The notes beneath the pieces are model-generated. The model was given only the letters and a program-made list of their open reading frames with translations. It was not told the DNA's origin and ran no database searches. From NCBI RefSeq assembly GCF_020921035.1, contig NC_063150.1, positions 8,122,001 to 8,186,000 on the forward strand: 64,000 nt of DNA, read 5' to 3'. A program made the position numbers and the translations under genes. This document shows, in pieces, positions 35,109 to 47,734 of the stretch. The DNA is from Rhodamnia argentea (lineage: Eukaryota > Streptophyta > Magnoliopsida > Myrtales > Myrtaceae). Each line of letters starts with the position of its first letter. Position 1 is the first letter of the stretch.

Positions 35109-36948
35109 CTAATGCTCATCCTGTTGGAAACTCTCGTCAAGACAAGTGGAAAAACTAAAAACTCCGTCCAAGGGAGTTGCAGGAGCTCCGTCATCGACAT
35201 CTTCTGTCTCATCTTCGGCTATGGGAGGCGGCGGAGACGAGAAGTCTAAACACATGCCCCGCATGACTTGCTCATACGACTCCGACAGGTCTTGCGAGGT
35301 GAGCTGGTGATACGCGACCAGCTGGCTGAGGCACTGGTTCTCTCGAATCAGATTTGCGTTCTCGTTCGCCAATCTCGATTTCTCAGCCAGTAGGGTTTCC
35401 AGCTGAAGCCTCACCTGCAGAAAGCATGATTCCGCCATGTTCATTCTATCAGCAATATCTATGCTTGCAAAATTCTGCTCTTTTTCAGCTTTTTCTTTGT
35501 ATCACTCAACGTTCATTGCAGCCACAAGTGCTTAAACTGGGAAGCATGAGAATTGGGAGACGGCATTTTCTAACTCAACTTTCAGTTTACAGTTCAAACT
35601 TCTAACCAAGTTGGCGATTTCCTCTTCTTATATGAGCGAAAGAATCGGAAGTGAGCAAAGACCAAATCAAAAAACATCTCTGTAATTCGAACTTCCATAA
35701 ACAGCCGCAGAGTCTTCGGTTTTTCGGTCCCAAGATAGAGACTCTAGTGGTGTTCAAAGACCGATTGTGTTCAGAACCGACAGACAAAATTCAAGCACCG
35801 TGAGACAACTCGCACAATTCAAATCAAGATATGTAATGAAAGCCAAGTACCAGATCATCTTCCTCGGGCCTAATCCCCTTGGAAAACCCGTCTCTAAGCC
35901 TTCTGTTCTCCTCCTCAAGCAGAGCACATCGCTCTTGCGTGAAACACAGATCTGACTTCATCGACTTCAGCTCTCTCGCAAGCGAAGCCGCTTTCGTTGC
36001 CATAGACACTGCAAGCTGAAGAAAAATCCCAAATCACAAACAGCTTAAGAGTCAGCTCAAAGCGTACCAACAGATCAGACGGTCAATTCAAGATAAAAAG
36101 AGAGTGCAAAAATTGACATTTACCGACATTTTTGGCTTTCTTCAGCTTCGCGAGTTTTGGGCTTGGAGCATTTTCTTCCTTCGAATCGCCTTCTTCTGAG
36201 CAATTGCTCGAATCGAACTTTCTTTTTAATGCTTTCTTCTTTTCTTCTTCTTCTTCTTCCTCGTGTTCTCCTGAATGTTGCTTTATATCGCTACATTCAT
36301 CTGAACTCTTCTTCAGATTGCTGTGGAAGATGGCCGTCAGAGTAGGTGGCTTTGCCAGATCTCTAGCTCCCTGAGAAAAACAGAGCAAAAAACAGAGGGA
36401 AGAATCAGCTGCGAAAGCCCCAGAATTTATACAACTGCCATTGTCGAACGCTCTAAAACTCTTCAGATTCAACATTGTCACGGATCAAGAACGAAGACGG
36501 TCCCAAGAGGGAAAACCCGGGAAGAAAAATCCCATTTCACCTGAAGGGCGTTGTCGATGTTGTCGGAGAGCTGAGACAGCGTGTGGGCGACGGAGTCAAA
36601 CCCTCTGAGCAAGAGCATCGAGTCTGCCTTCATCCTCTCGCTTCGCTCCGTCTCGCCAGCAGCCCCACGGTCTCGATTCTCGAGGAGAGCGTCGACGCGG
36701 CACCGCAGGCTGCTCCAGAAGCGCCTGTCCGAGGAGGGGCTGAACAGTGGCGAAGCGGCGAGGGAAGGAGGAGAAGCAGAGCCCATGAAGCCCGCGCCCT
36801 CCTGCAATCAAACCGACGTGCCGAATCCAGTAAGAGCTCGTATAAGACAAGATGGGGGACGATTGCGCTTGAAAAATCACGTCAAAAAAAGATGAGGAGG
36901 AGATACGTTGATGTGGGAAGGTGGAGGCGAGTCCACTGAAGCGGCCAT
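35109..36948 (-). CDS. Uncharacterised plant coiled-coil protein
   Basis: Five exons join to 337 codons: 36948-36907, 36801-36541, 36370-36124, 36008-35851, 35414-35109. Introns are GT-AG; exon 3 ends in phase 1 (GTC G|GTAAAT) and exon 4 resumes at TG TCT ATG, using the second of two nearby AG acceptors. The N-terminal part has [16 protein letters not shown] and a helical region. The middle has a Glu/Lys-rich charged block with KKKALKRKF (possible nuclear signal). Residues about 190-290 form a heptad-rich coiled coil ([41 protein letters not shown]). The C-terminus is acidic (DETEDVDD). No catalytic motif is present. I recall related plant proteins being annotated only as coiled-coil proteins, so function is unknown. 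Confidence 0.83.
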
Positions 36949-38471
36949 GGGAGGGTTAGAGAGAGCAACGGCTAGTTTCAGCGTGCTTGACTTGAGAGAC
37001 ACAGAGACAGATTGAAGAAGAAGAAGAAGATGAAGTGGATTTAAATGGGGGGTGCGCAGATTTGGGTAACGTTCTGAAATCTGAAAATCTGGAAATAAAA
37101 AAATTTATGTTTTATTCTCTAAATTAAATTCATCTAACTGAAAAGCCCCCCCGTGAATTTTGTTAAGACATCTCACGAGTCTAGAAAGATAAATGAAGTC
37201 AAGATTTACTTTTGTGCAGCGCCACTCGAGCGGGCCCTGTTGATCCAACGGCCGTGATCTTCTCGGGGTCGTAACTTCGTGGGTTTTCTTCCGAATGAGC
37301 ATCACAGAAAATCTCGAACCGGGTTACATGTCTCGAACCGGTTCGTGCGTGCCACATTTACTCCTAAACTATCTATTATGTAGCAAAAAATAAAAAAAAG
37401 ACAAAAGTGAACATGGTACAGATGTATAGGTTTGGGATAAATGTGACACACATGTACTAATTTAAGATTTTTTTGGTCAATTTTACTCTTTTGTTTTCCT
37501 TCATTTTTTTTTTATTTAGACGCATCATTTTTCTATTTTGGAGTCGGGATACTAGTCTCGGATAGCATTGGACCGACAAACTTGCCCCGAATGCTCATAG
37601 CGGCATAATTGCAATTTTTTATATAAAAAAAAAATTCAAGTGCACAATTCATTTGTTAGAGAATCGAAGTTCGTGTCTGAATTAGCCGGAGAGTAAATTA
37701 TTTTCTTCACTTTTCGGCATAATCTAATAATAGATATTGAGCGCAAAGACATCTAACATGGCTATTGACTGGTCCAAATTTGTAAACCAATTTTAATGTA
37801 TGTAGCTTTTTCCTTATAGATAAAACATAGTTTGATCCGAACTTAACTTGATCTGGACCTGATCTCGTGACTAAAGATGTAACTTTTTTTTCTTACGACA
37901 GGCGGGGCGTGAGTGATGAAACTAGGGCCACCGACAAGCCCGACCCGACCCGACCCGACCCGACCCGACCCGCATGTGTGAGCAGGGTCTAATTTGCATT
38001 TCTCAGTGGAACATGGAATTACTAGTCTCGTAAATTTTTCGACACCGTTCGGACATAGCAGAGTTACGTGGCTCCCACTTTGTCCTCCAACTCCTCTAAA
38101 ATTGCTCAAGAGGGCCTCGCAATATTCAATTTAAGGAAGCTGCAACTACTAGTCAAAAGTCGTGAGTACAAGGATTTTGAATTGAGTCTCGCGAGCCTTT
38201 CTTTTCTTTCCTAGTTTCATTGAACTTTTTTTAACCACATTTTTCTTAAAATTGCTTAAAATGCAAGCCTATTCAATTATCGCAGATTCGAGTAATTACA
38301 CCAACTTTTTTTTTTCCTTGAGTACCTGTAACTAGTAGCTACCGCATGCGCGACTGTGTAAGATGTGGAGATCCTCACGTTCGGCGTAAGATTAACTTAT
38401 ACTAGCAAACATCGAACGCCTCAAATATATAAATATAATATGAATGCACACACTTATATATCGGTTTATTG
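36949..38471. other. Intergenic DNA
   Basis: The first 120 bp include an (AAG)n run (37015-37030) likely in the promoter or leader of the minus-strand coiled-coil gene. The rest is AT-rich with a CCGAC pentamer array. No gene seen. Confidence 0.5.
37938..37972 (+). repeat. (CCCGA)n pentanucleotide microsatellite
   Basis: About seven CGACC units in tandem. Confidence 0.95.
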
Positions 38472-39260
38472 TGCCGTTTGTTTCTCGAAAAATAACTTTC
38501 AGGAAAAATATTTTTTTTAGATTTTTCGACGTTTGGTTCGCGGAAAATAAACTAGTCTAGGAAAACATTTTCCACCCATGAAAAAATCCCATTCAAAAGT
38601 GGAGAAAATGCTTTCCTCTTTTTGAGAAGAGGAAAACATTTTCAGCGCCTTTCCTTTCTCCTCTCTTTCACACTTCCATTCTTTATATTTATCTTTTTAC
38701 TTTTTTTGTCATGTTTTATTTATTTTTTAAAAAATTAGAAAATTTTATGCTTTAGTTTTTTCTCTTTTTATTTTTTTTTCTTTTCTCCTTCTTCCTCCTT
38801 CCTCCATCTGCCACTCCTTCCTTCACCGATTGCGGACCTCCATGACGATCGGCAGACGGGCGATCGGCCATGACACAGGCCGACAAGCTCGAGGCTCAAT
38901 TGAGACCAACGAGCTCGAGCCTCGCCATAGGGCCGACCGAGCCTCGAGCTCGCCTGTGGGCGATTGTCGATCATTGCCGTGGCCGACGATAGACCGAAAC
39001 CAAAAGGAAAAAATAAAAAAGAAAAGATAAAAAAGACACGTAATTTAAAAATTCGATTATCTTAAAGAAAATAAAAAATGAAGAGAAAAAAATTATTAAA
39101 AAAAGTCCGCGGAGGAAAATCAAATCTGATTTTCCATACCAAATGACGAAAAATATTTTCTAGGTCTTTTTCATAGTTTAACCAAATATCGGAAAAAATT
39201 ATCATTTTTCTGAAAAATAATTTTCTGTACTCGCATTTTTTGCTAAATAAACAGAGCCTT
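38472..39260. mobile_element. Putative hAT-like non-autonomous element
   Basis: The left end GCCGTTTGTTTCTCGAAAAA and the reverse complement of the right end GGCTCTGTTTATTTAGCAAA match, followed by shared GGAAAAT/TTTCC-rich subterminal words in inverse orientation. A moderately GC-rich core is at 38800-38990. No transposase or clear 8-bp duplication. Confidence 0.5.
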
Positions 39261-39466
39261 AATTCAAACTAAAAAAAAAAAAAAAGCGAAAGAGGAAAAT
39301 GAGAGGGCGACAAACTGTATTAACTGAACCGGACAGGCAGTTAGTTAAGGCTCCGGTCCGGTTCGCCAACCGATCCTCCCTATCCGGATTCCGGAACAAA
39401 CAAGAAGGAACTGCTGGCTCTCAATTCTCCTTAGCAGAAGCAGAAGAAGGATCATCGAAGGGATCA

Positions 39467-42081
39467 ATGGCTGCTCTCGCTTCCTCATCCTCCTCCCTCC
39501 TCTTCTCTCCCCCTTCTCTCTCCTCCTCTCCTCATCCTCCGCGCCTCTCTCTCTTCCTCTCTCTTCCTCACTCCTCTCCATCTCTCTCCTTCTCTCTCTC
39601 CATCTCCTCCTCCTCCCCTTCTTTCCTCGTCAAGCCTCACTCCACTCCACACTCTGCCTCCTCCTTCTCCATCAATGCCGCCACCGCCGCCGAGAAGAAG
39701 AAGGTGCTCATCGTCAACACCAACAGCGGGGGCCACGCCATCATCGGCTTCTACTTCGCCAAGGAGCTCCTCGCCTCCGGCCACTCCGTCACCGTCCTCA
39801 CCATCGGCGAGGAGGGCTCTGACAAGATGAAGAAGCCCCCTTTCACCCGATTCTCGGTCCGGTTCAATATTCGCAAACTCCAACGCTTTGCTCGAGCACG
39901 AGTCACTCGATAAAAATGCCCACTCGCTGTGGCGTCACTTTAGTATTCTCAGTAGCATTGCATTGCTCTTGCACAATCTTGTGTCGACGTGTGTTGTGCT
40001 TCAGTTCTTTGCTTTTTTGGACTTCGTAAACGAGTTATGATCTTTTCGATATCTTTTACTGGAGAATGCAGGAAATTGTGAGTGGAGGGGGCAAAACGGT
40101 GTGGGGAGACCCAGGGGGTGTGGGGAAAGTGGTGGGAGGAGAAGCATTTGATGTAGTTCTTGACAACAATGGCAAGGACTTGGATGCTGTCAGGTTTGTT
40201 CTTGTTATGGTTACTACCCTCTGATTTTTCTTCTGTTTATATGTGTGAGTTTCATAGTTTTCTTCGACATCGAATTAGCATCGCGCACACCACGCCATCA
40301 ACTGGCTCGATGTCCAACTACTGACCCATCTCGAACATTGATCAAATAAGTGAAACTGGATGATCGGGAACGACCTCGGAACTTGCTCGCCCAAGCTTGT
40401 CATGCTTCATTTCCCCTTTTGCTTATCACAATATCGTCGATGAAGTTTGGTGCTTTGAATGCTGCTATTTCGGTTTTAGTGCATTGCTCTGCAAGCATTT
40501 GGAAAAAGAAGTCGAAGAGAGACAAATTTCGATATAGCCAGACGCTCTTGCAGGCTCTGTAGGACCCAAAGCGGTATTTTCTAAACAGCTCTTCTCGCGT
40601 GCACAATCCAGGCCGGTTGCAGATTGGGCAAAGAGCACCGGAGTGAAGCAATTCCTCTTCATCAGCAGCGCCGGAATCTATAAGCCAACTGATGAACCGC
40701 CTCACGTCGAAGGGGTATGATTAAACTGGGGATAAGGACATAGATTCACATATGAAACATGGGATATCCCACTGAACTGGTTCAAATTGGACCAATTACA
40801 GGATGCTGTGAAAGCCGACGCTGGTCATGTTGGAGTAGAGAAGTACATTTCAGAGATCTTCGACAACTGGACATCGTTCCGTCCACAGTACATGATTGGA
40901 TCAGGCAACAACAAAGATTGCGAGGAGTGGTTCTTCGATCGTAAGTATTGATCTCGAGTCTTTGCTCAGAAATCTATAAATGACGACATTCCTGTCGAAT
41001 TTGGCCTAAAAAGGAGTTGTGTCCATGTGTGAAGCATCCGGTAGAATTATGCAGAGACAATTTTCCTGACCAACCCCGCCCTGGTGACTGTTGGATACTT
41101 CATAAAGATACCTTTGTGAAATATTTATAATCTAGATGAAGCTACAGCAATTCTCTCTGATGTTTTCACGTGTAAACGCCATCGAGACTGGCTAAATATT
41201 GATAAGACCAATCCTGTTCCAAATGATAGCTGTACTCATAGGTTTCAAACATGTGCAGAAGAAATCGGAGACGATGCCGACAAAAGTAACCACCTTTTTT
41301 GTTGTTCTCTGCGGACTTTGCATTTTGTGAGTGGCCATTCTGCATTGCAGCAAGTCAAATCCTATCACAACAGTCCTAACTTTCATGGTGGTAAAACAGG
41401 AATCGTCCGAGACAGGCCCGTACCGATCCCCGGTTCGGGGATGCAGCTGACTAACATCTCCCATGTTAGGGACCTGTCATCTATGCTCACTCAAGCAGTT
41501 GAGAACCCAACTGCTGCATCTGGAAACATCTTCAACTGTGTCAGTGACCGCGCCGTGACATTGGACGGAATGGCAAGGCTATGTGCTAAGGCTGCTGGCC
41601 GAGAAGTCACTATTATGCACTACGATCCCAAGACAGTTGGAGTGGATGCCAGGAAAGCCTTCCCCTTCCGTAACATGGTATGTTACAATAATTATCTGAG
41701 TAGCCACCTATATGTGATGATAGGAATGTGTGCGACGAATTCATAGTAATAAAGCATTTAGTGAGAGAAACCTTGTCCAGTGACAGTTATACTTCACATG
41801 AAGTTATTGACAGCCGGACAACGTCCTTAGTGCCGAATCGCAGCCTGTTTGTGTCCTTGATTGTAGAATTATCCGACATTGTCTCTCTGCTTGTGCAGCA
41901 CTTCTATGCAGAACCAAGAGCAGCGAAAGAGATTTTGGGGTGGAAAGGTACCACAAACCTCCCTGAAGATTTGAAGGAACGGTTTGAGGAGTACGTGAAG
42001 ATCGGCAGAGACAAGAAGCCAATGGAATTTCCGATAGATGATAAGATACTCGAGTCTATTAAAGTTCCAGTAGCTGTGTAA
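39467..42081 (+). CDS. CSP41A: Chloroplast stem-loop binding protein of 41 kDa a (CSP41a)
   Basis: Six exons join to 404 codons: 39467-39856, 40072-40193, 40612-40714, 40802-40940, 41400-41677, 41899-42081. All GT-AG, phases consistent; length nearly equals the Arabidopsis protein (406). CSP41a is an atypical short-chain dehydrogenase-like RNA-binding protein that, with CSP41b, stabilises plastid transcripts. Residues 1-75 are very Ser/Pro-rich, a transit peptide. A modified Rossmann loop [16 protein letters not shown] is at 80-95. [31 protein letters not shown] and [12 protein letters not shown] follow in family order. The in-frame ATG at 39467 was chosen because upstream in-frame codons lie in a non-conserved leader. 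It converges on RanGAP, stop codons about 760 bp apart. Confidence 0.97.
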
Positions 42082-42842
42082 AAAGCATGTGTCGCGAAAC
42101 TTTCCCCCTAGATGTCATATTGACTAGCGCAAAGTACTCCTTTTTCGGCTTCTACCCTCCTTGTAATTCTTGTATTGGCTTATTGAAGACGTATGTCACT
42201 TGCTAAGGTCGAACAACTTCTTAAATAAAAAGCAAGACTCCAAGTGAGAACTCAAAGAACATACACGCTTGATGGTTCACACTTATTTTTTGCCTAAGGC
42301 TCCGGGATGTACACTCTCAGAGGCGACAAGACTGCTAGTATATCTGCAAATACTATCCCATCCAACTCAACTTCCTAGAATTGTAACATGAAACTAAGGT
42401 CCATTAGATTGCACATATATAGGAATCTATACATAGAGAAATAAACAGGGATATCCAGTCAATTTAGGCTGCCACAATGCCAGTACCACTATCTTTTCTA
42501 ACTTCCGACCATTTTCGCCATAGAGAAATGCACAAGGATACACAAGACTTCAAAACATGCTTGAAAAGTTTCCCGAGTAACCTTATCAAAATTTTGGACC
42601 AAAAAAAAAAAAAAAACCTTATCAAATAACCTTCAAATGCAACTTTGCTATGAGATCTGCATAACTTAGCAGCAAGAAAAATCATCATCTTACATGTTTC
42701 TTAACTTCACATGAAATGACAGATTCGACAAGAACATCGCCTAACCTACCTACAGTCAAGCAACTAGACATTGCAAATAGAGCTGAACCAGTTAAAAATT
42801 ACTAGGAACTCTCTCACTGGAACAATCAGAGAATCAACAAAA
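42082..42842. other. Intergenic space between CSP41a and RanGAP
   Basis: Holds the 3' UTRs of two convergent genes. AATAAA-like signals occur after the CSP41a stop (TTAAATAAAAAGC near 42220). No other gene. Confidence 0.6.
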
Positions 42843-44468
42843 CTATTCCTCATGCTTTATTTCCAGATCCTTGAGCTTGGCTTCCAATTCATCCTCATTA
42901 CCAGCGCCTTCCTCATCAGCCTCCTCATCAAGATCTTCGCCTTCAGGGTCATTCTCATCAAGTGGACCAAGCATATAAGGAGAACTTTTAAATATATCCT
43001 TTACCTCATCAAGCCCTTCCTCAGAAATGAAATTAGCATTTATATTCAGCATTTTAAATCCAGGTTTCTGCACAACAGCCTGGGCTAGGACTCTTGCCCC
43101 GACCCTTCTAATCGAGTTTGTGCTCATATCAACTTCAACCAACTGTCCATGGCCCTCTTCCAAAGCCTTACCGACCAATATGGCACCTTCATCCTTCAAT
43201 TCATTCTCGGACAGATTTAACTTGGTCAAAAACTGCTTTGCTGCAATACAGGCTGCTAAAGCAGCACCAGCTTTTGCAGTAATGTCATTCCCAGCCATTT
43301 CCAAAACTTCAAGGGAAGGTGCAGATTCCTTAAGAGCATGGGCAAGAGCTTCTGTGCCCTCATCCTCCAAGTTTAGATAACTAAAATATACCTCAGTTAG
43401 GTCAGCAAATGAAGGGATAGCCTTGCTCAACGCAACTCCAGCTTCAACACCAAACATGTTATCCCGAAGATCAAGCTTCTTGATCCGGGAACACGTGCTA
43501 AGTGCCTCACACAGAGAAACTCCACCATCAGAGCCTACCCTCGTACAAGAACATCGAAAATCCTCCAACGCAGGAGAATGCTTCACAATCTCAGAAATGG
43601 CGAGCGCTCCCTCATCTCCAGTCATGTTATTATGGAAGTGAAGGATTCTAAGCTTCTCAGGAGAAGGAAGTAACTCGCAAACTGCCAGAGCAGCTTCCTC
43701 AGAGATACCATCATTCATCAAATAAAGTTCCTCAAGATTATTTTGAGATTTTAGAAGTGCTCCAAATGCCCTGACACCCTTTTCTCCCAATGCATTGTTG
43801 GATAGGTCCAGACAACTCAAATTGCAACCTTCAAGGGCTGAAGAGAAAATATTCATCACTTCAAGAGCTTCTGCTTCAGGTCTTCCAGCAACAAAATCGG
43901 ATAGATCGACTTCTGTCAATTTATCCTTGACAGATACTAAAAAAGGCTCAGCAACTCGAGCAGCATCTAAGCCAAAGCTTCTGTTACTGAAACATATTTT
44001 CTTGTAGGAGTTACCTGGTGCCTTCAAGGGCTTAAGAAGCTCCTCAGCCTCTTCAGCCTCAATAAAGGCCCGTCGACCTCCAGAGATGTCAAAGACACTT
44101 TCACTTGCAGCAATAGCTTTTTCTGGTAAAACGGCCCCGCCATCCACCTTGGTCCTAGGGCCTCTTTTAATGACTTCCAGCATAAGTTTACTTGATTGTG
44201 TAGCATAAACTTGTACTGCAGAACTCCCATCACCATCTGGTTCCTTCTCATAGTGCTGATTGGCAATAGCAAATGCACTCTCTTCAATGCGCTTGGAATC
44301 CTCCTCGGCCTCTTCCCTACTCAGAAGGCCATACTTTCTTGACAATACAGATGGAGTTGTTAGATTTTTTGTCATACGCTCCACGAGCATAATCCTGGTA
44401 CTTTGGCTAGGCGGCCACAGTTTTATCGAGAGCGGCCGACGCTGGAAAGTGTGTGTGGTCAAATCCAT
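42843..44468 (-). CDS. RANGAP1: Ran GTPase-activating protein with WPP domain (RanGAP)
   Basis: Uninterrupted 541-codon reading frame. It stimulates GTP hydrolysis by Ran, driving nucleocytoplasmic transport and mitotic functions. The plant-specific N-terminal WPP domain (KLWPPSQSTR, residues 16-25, to about 110) targets the nuclear envelope and phragmoplast. Leucine-rich repeats span about 190-470 (e.g. CLDLSNNALGEKG, LYLMNDGISEEA). The C-terminus is acidic (ENDPEGEDLDEEADEEGAG), as in the family. The start at 44468 is chosen because the frame upstream crosses a good acceptor (TTTCTTTAG|GATGG), implying a 5' UTR intron. Whether it is the RANGAP1 or RANGAP2 type is judged from neighbouring genes, not sequence detail. 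Confidence 0.96.
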   Translation of the reverse strand: MDLTTHTFQRRPLSIKLWPPSQSTRIMLVERMTKNLTTPSVLSRKYGLLSREEAEEDSKRIEESAFAIANQHYEKEPDGDGSSAVQVYATQSSKLMLEVIKRGPRTKVDGGAVLPEKAIAASESVFDISGGRRAFIEAEEAEELLKPLKAPGNSYKKICFSNRSFGLDAARVAEPFLVSVKDKLTEVDLSDFVAGRPEAEALEVMNIFSSALEGCNLSCLDLSNNALGEKGVRAFGALLKSQNNLEELYLMNDGISEEAALAVCELLPSPEKLRILHFHNNMTGDEGALAISEIVKHSPALEDFRCSCTRVGSDGGVSLCEALSTCSRIKKLDLRDNMFGVEAGVALSKAIPSFADLTEVYFSYLNLEDEGTEALAHALKESAPSLEVLEMAGNDITAKAGAALAACIAAKQFLTKLNLSENELKDEGAILVGKALEEGHGQLVEVDMSTNSIRRVGARVLAQAVVQKPGFKMLNINANFISEEGLDEVKDIFKSSPYMLGPLDENDPEGEDLDEEADEEGAGNEDELEAKLKDLEIKHEE

Positions 44469-45720
44469 CCTAAAGAAACCAGCAAAGTGAGTCACAACAA
44501 TACTACAATCATGCAAATCTAAGCTTTTCAAGTCAGATGCCGTGGAAGAAGAATCTGATCTGTTTTACCGTACTTATATGAATCAAAGATTGAAATGACT
44601 GTAGATGTCACGATTCTATCATTCTTACCAAATCAAGTACAGGCAATTCAACTCAATTGACAATTTCTAATACCATTCAGCAAAACTATTAGTGCATATT
44701 AGGGAAGAAATAGTTAACTTTTGCAGTGTACGCAAATGTAATCTTCTTAGATGCCCATGTGCAGTTATCTTTAGAAATCCTCAACCAGCCACCTAACCAA
44801 ATAAGAATAGCATATCCTGGCTCTCTATGATGCTACAGATCATAATCCAACTATTAATTAGTCAAAAACCAAATGCCTATGACCAGATATCAACAGCAAC
44901 ATATCAAATTATTTCCAATACAATCCCTCTAGCTACATGGGTGGGGACTCTCCTCCAAAGACCAATTTGGCCAAGAATAGGATCAAGTAGTTCGTGATAT
45001 GAGATATCCTTAATAGGTCTTTCGAATTCCTAAATGCCCATTCAATCGAAAAATGATTTACTCTACTCCGCCCAGGGCGAACCAACCCCAGTAACTCAGA
45101 AGGGCAAAAGACATCTCTTTACAAAAAGCATAGACATCAATTTGGAATATTTGGAAAGCAAAGTTACTCTACCCCGAGCCGAATATAATCCAATAGTGAA
45201 CAACCCCTGCCATTCGTTTCATGCGGAAATGTTCCCAATCTCGAATAACTGTATGTTCCGATTTCTTTAATAAAAAAGACTGCACAAATGCAATGAGTAG
45301 TTCTGAAATTCGAAGACAAACGCTAACAAATAGAAGACTCAACACTCATTACAGAGAACAAAAAGAAGGAAAAGTCGCCTAATTGGCCGGTACGAACGAC
45401 CGGGGACAGAAACCGAGTAACCTCTAGAGCCCCCAAAAGCCCATTAACCAAAATGCCACAAGAACTTCGCACCAGTACCGCGAACACATCAATTGAAACA
45501 GCAATAGCACCCCCATAATCACGCCACGACGAAAACTCTACTCGAAAAAAACAAGATTTATTTGCTCATTCCATTTAGCAACCAGTTCCGAAAGCGATCC
45601 AACTGCAAACAACCGACAGATCAGACAAGAACAGCCACGACAACCGCCAAACAACGAAGAAATGTAAACCCTAAGACCGAGAGAGAGAGAGAGAGAGAGA
45701 CCTTGTTGTGTAGAAAACAA
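44469..45720 (-). other. Probable 5' UTR intron and leader of RanGAP
   Basis: The acceptor at 44470 and a CT-rich region (minus strand) with TTAGGGTTTAC near 45667-45680 suggest a non-coding first exon around 45.65-45.75 kb and an intron of about 1.2 kb. The exact donor could not be decided; no competing coding feature is seen inside. Confidence 0.45.
45666..45675 (-). promoter_or_regulatory. Telo-box-like motif near RanGAP leader
   Basis: TAAACCCTAA next to a (GA)n tract (45679-45701). Telo-boxes (AAACCCTAA) near plant transcription starts are known in genes of dividing cells; that role here is inference. Confidence 0.45.
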
Positions 45721-46199
45721 AAGCAATCCAAGGATGGCCGATGCGAGAGAGAGGACGCGACCCTGCACTCAGAGCAGTGGGTGTGGGAGAGGGAAATGGA
45801 GGGAAGTCGGTGGAAATCAAGCCATTGGATTTGCTTTGCCCCTTTCAACTTCAAAAAAAAATTTCAAAGATTGGGAGCGAAGCAGCGTGCGTTGTCCGTT
45901 TCCTCAAGCGGCGACGAAAAGCCCTCGTCTGGGTTTTGTCCATGGGCTCTCTCTCCCTCTCTCTCTCTCTCTTGGGCTCGAGCTCTGGCCCTTCTACTTT
46001 TGCTTCCGCCGCTGAGGCTGCGTTTCGTCAGCAGGACATGAATCGGGACATGTTAGAATACGACGAGACGAAGAAAATACGAGCTAATTTGTTATTGGCA
46101 ATTCGGCATTCGCCCATACCTTGTCGTCGTGGTCTGGTCGCCGACGTCCCTCAACGTCACGCCCGCTAATTTTCTGGTCCGAAGAAGAACGAAGCGCCT

Positions 46200-47734
46200 C
46201 TCCCCGCGTGCTTTTCTTTCGTTCAGGCGACATCCGATTAGTCAAGTGATGAAAAACTATCCAACCTCCTAAACCTAGGAAGAGACATCCGAGCCCCCTT
46301 GTCAAAACAACCTATACTAATCGCCATCTCTAAATTTCCAATTCCACAATATTCATTCTCGCTTTTGTGATTCCGCCGCAAGTTGCAAGTACAAATAGTC
46401 CCATTTACAAGACAGTCATTTCTCTTCTAGCAAAATTTTTCCATTCCCATGTTATTCCAACCCACAACTCACTCTCCTCTCCTCCCCTGTCTCGGCCTGT
46501 GCCAACGCCCACGTTGCCGCCGTCGCTGCCCTGAGGCCGAGTCAACCCCTTGTCATCCGTGATGTTCGTATCTCTCTGCCTTTCCTTAGTTTGTCTGTGT
46601 CATGAATCTCTATCTCTACATCCCTCCATCTCTGTCTTCCCTACCGAGCAGCTCGACAGGCCGAGAGCATCGTTGCGGCATTGGGGTCGTCGTGTCGCCG
46701 TCGGAGACGGCGGCGGCGTTAGTTGGAGGCTACACTAGTAGTGATTGGAGAGAGAGATGTTTGGAATTTGGTAGTGGTTTAGAGTAGTTTGTTTTTTTTG
46801 TTTTTTCCTTCTTGGGGTTCTTTTCTGAAGATGTAAATTATAGGTTTTTGAAAATTGGGCATACGATCCAAGGAAGCTTGAAGTGTGCTAATTTCTTCTT
46901 TACACAACAAATGGACCTTAAACATCCATTTTCGGCTCAGGACAAGAAGTGAGTAGCATGTTCACATTCAGAAATTCTAGGACGGTGTACAAATTTTGCA
47001 CTTTTTCCCATGTTACGTCGAAATTGCCCTTTAAGGTCATCCGTGCACACGCTTGCATTTAGGTTAAACTTGGAATTAATCTTGAATGTCCACTGGGAAA
47101 ATGTCCGCGTATGTTGGTTGCATTAATTCCAGTAGCTTGTTGTTTGTTAATGTAGTTTTAGACCTTTTGACGGTTTTTCAATATAGTTCATTCGGTCAAT
47201 TTGAGCCAAAAATTGCTGATGTTGACACAACCGATGATTTGACGTGTCCAACGGGCTCAAAACGACGTTATTTTGAGAATTTTATCTAATTAATTTTTTT
47301 TTCATTTCTTTGATTTTCATTTTCTTCCTTCGTCTTCCCTAATCACTGGTTGTCGGCCATCGCCGAAAAACGGCATCGTTTTGAGCTCGTTGGACATGGC
47401 AAATCGCTTGCCATTTCACGTAGGATAGCCGCCACCGACTAGACCGTTACTTCAGTAATTTTCGGACTAAATTAACCGGAATGACCATATTAACAAAATC
47501 ATCAAAATATTTAGAATTACATTGGTCAAATTAAATAATTTCAAATAGAATTAATGAACCGTACAAATTTTTCGTTTTTTTTAAACAATTCTCCCAATCG
47601 GAAGAAGCTCTTTGTGCAAGAGACTCGTACTATAGCTTGAAAAATACAGCAACCTTGCTAGAATCCTCAGATGATGTGCGCGTGGAAGCAACAATTACCA
47701 CACACTTCATGAGGTTCCCAACCATACCCTTGAA
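46200..47734. other. Intergenic DNA with a degraded Mutator-like fragment
   Basis: No supported gene. About 47140-47590 has the familiar words (AGACCTTTTGACGG..., CGGACTAAATTAACCGG, GGTCAAATTAAAT) of the Mutator-like family, but its ends are eroded. Confidence 0.45.

Noticed and set aside
37938-37972. CRISPR-like short repeats
   Set aside because: A pure pentamer microsatellite without spacers; the genome is eukaryotic.
39485-39883. 132-codon Glu/Gly/Arg-rich minus-strand frame
   Set aside because: Antisense shadow of the Ser-rich CSP41a transit peptide exon.
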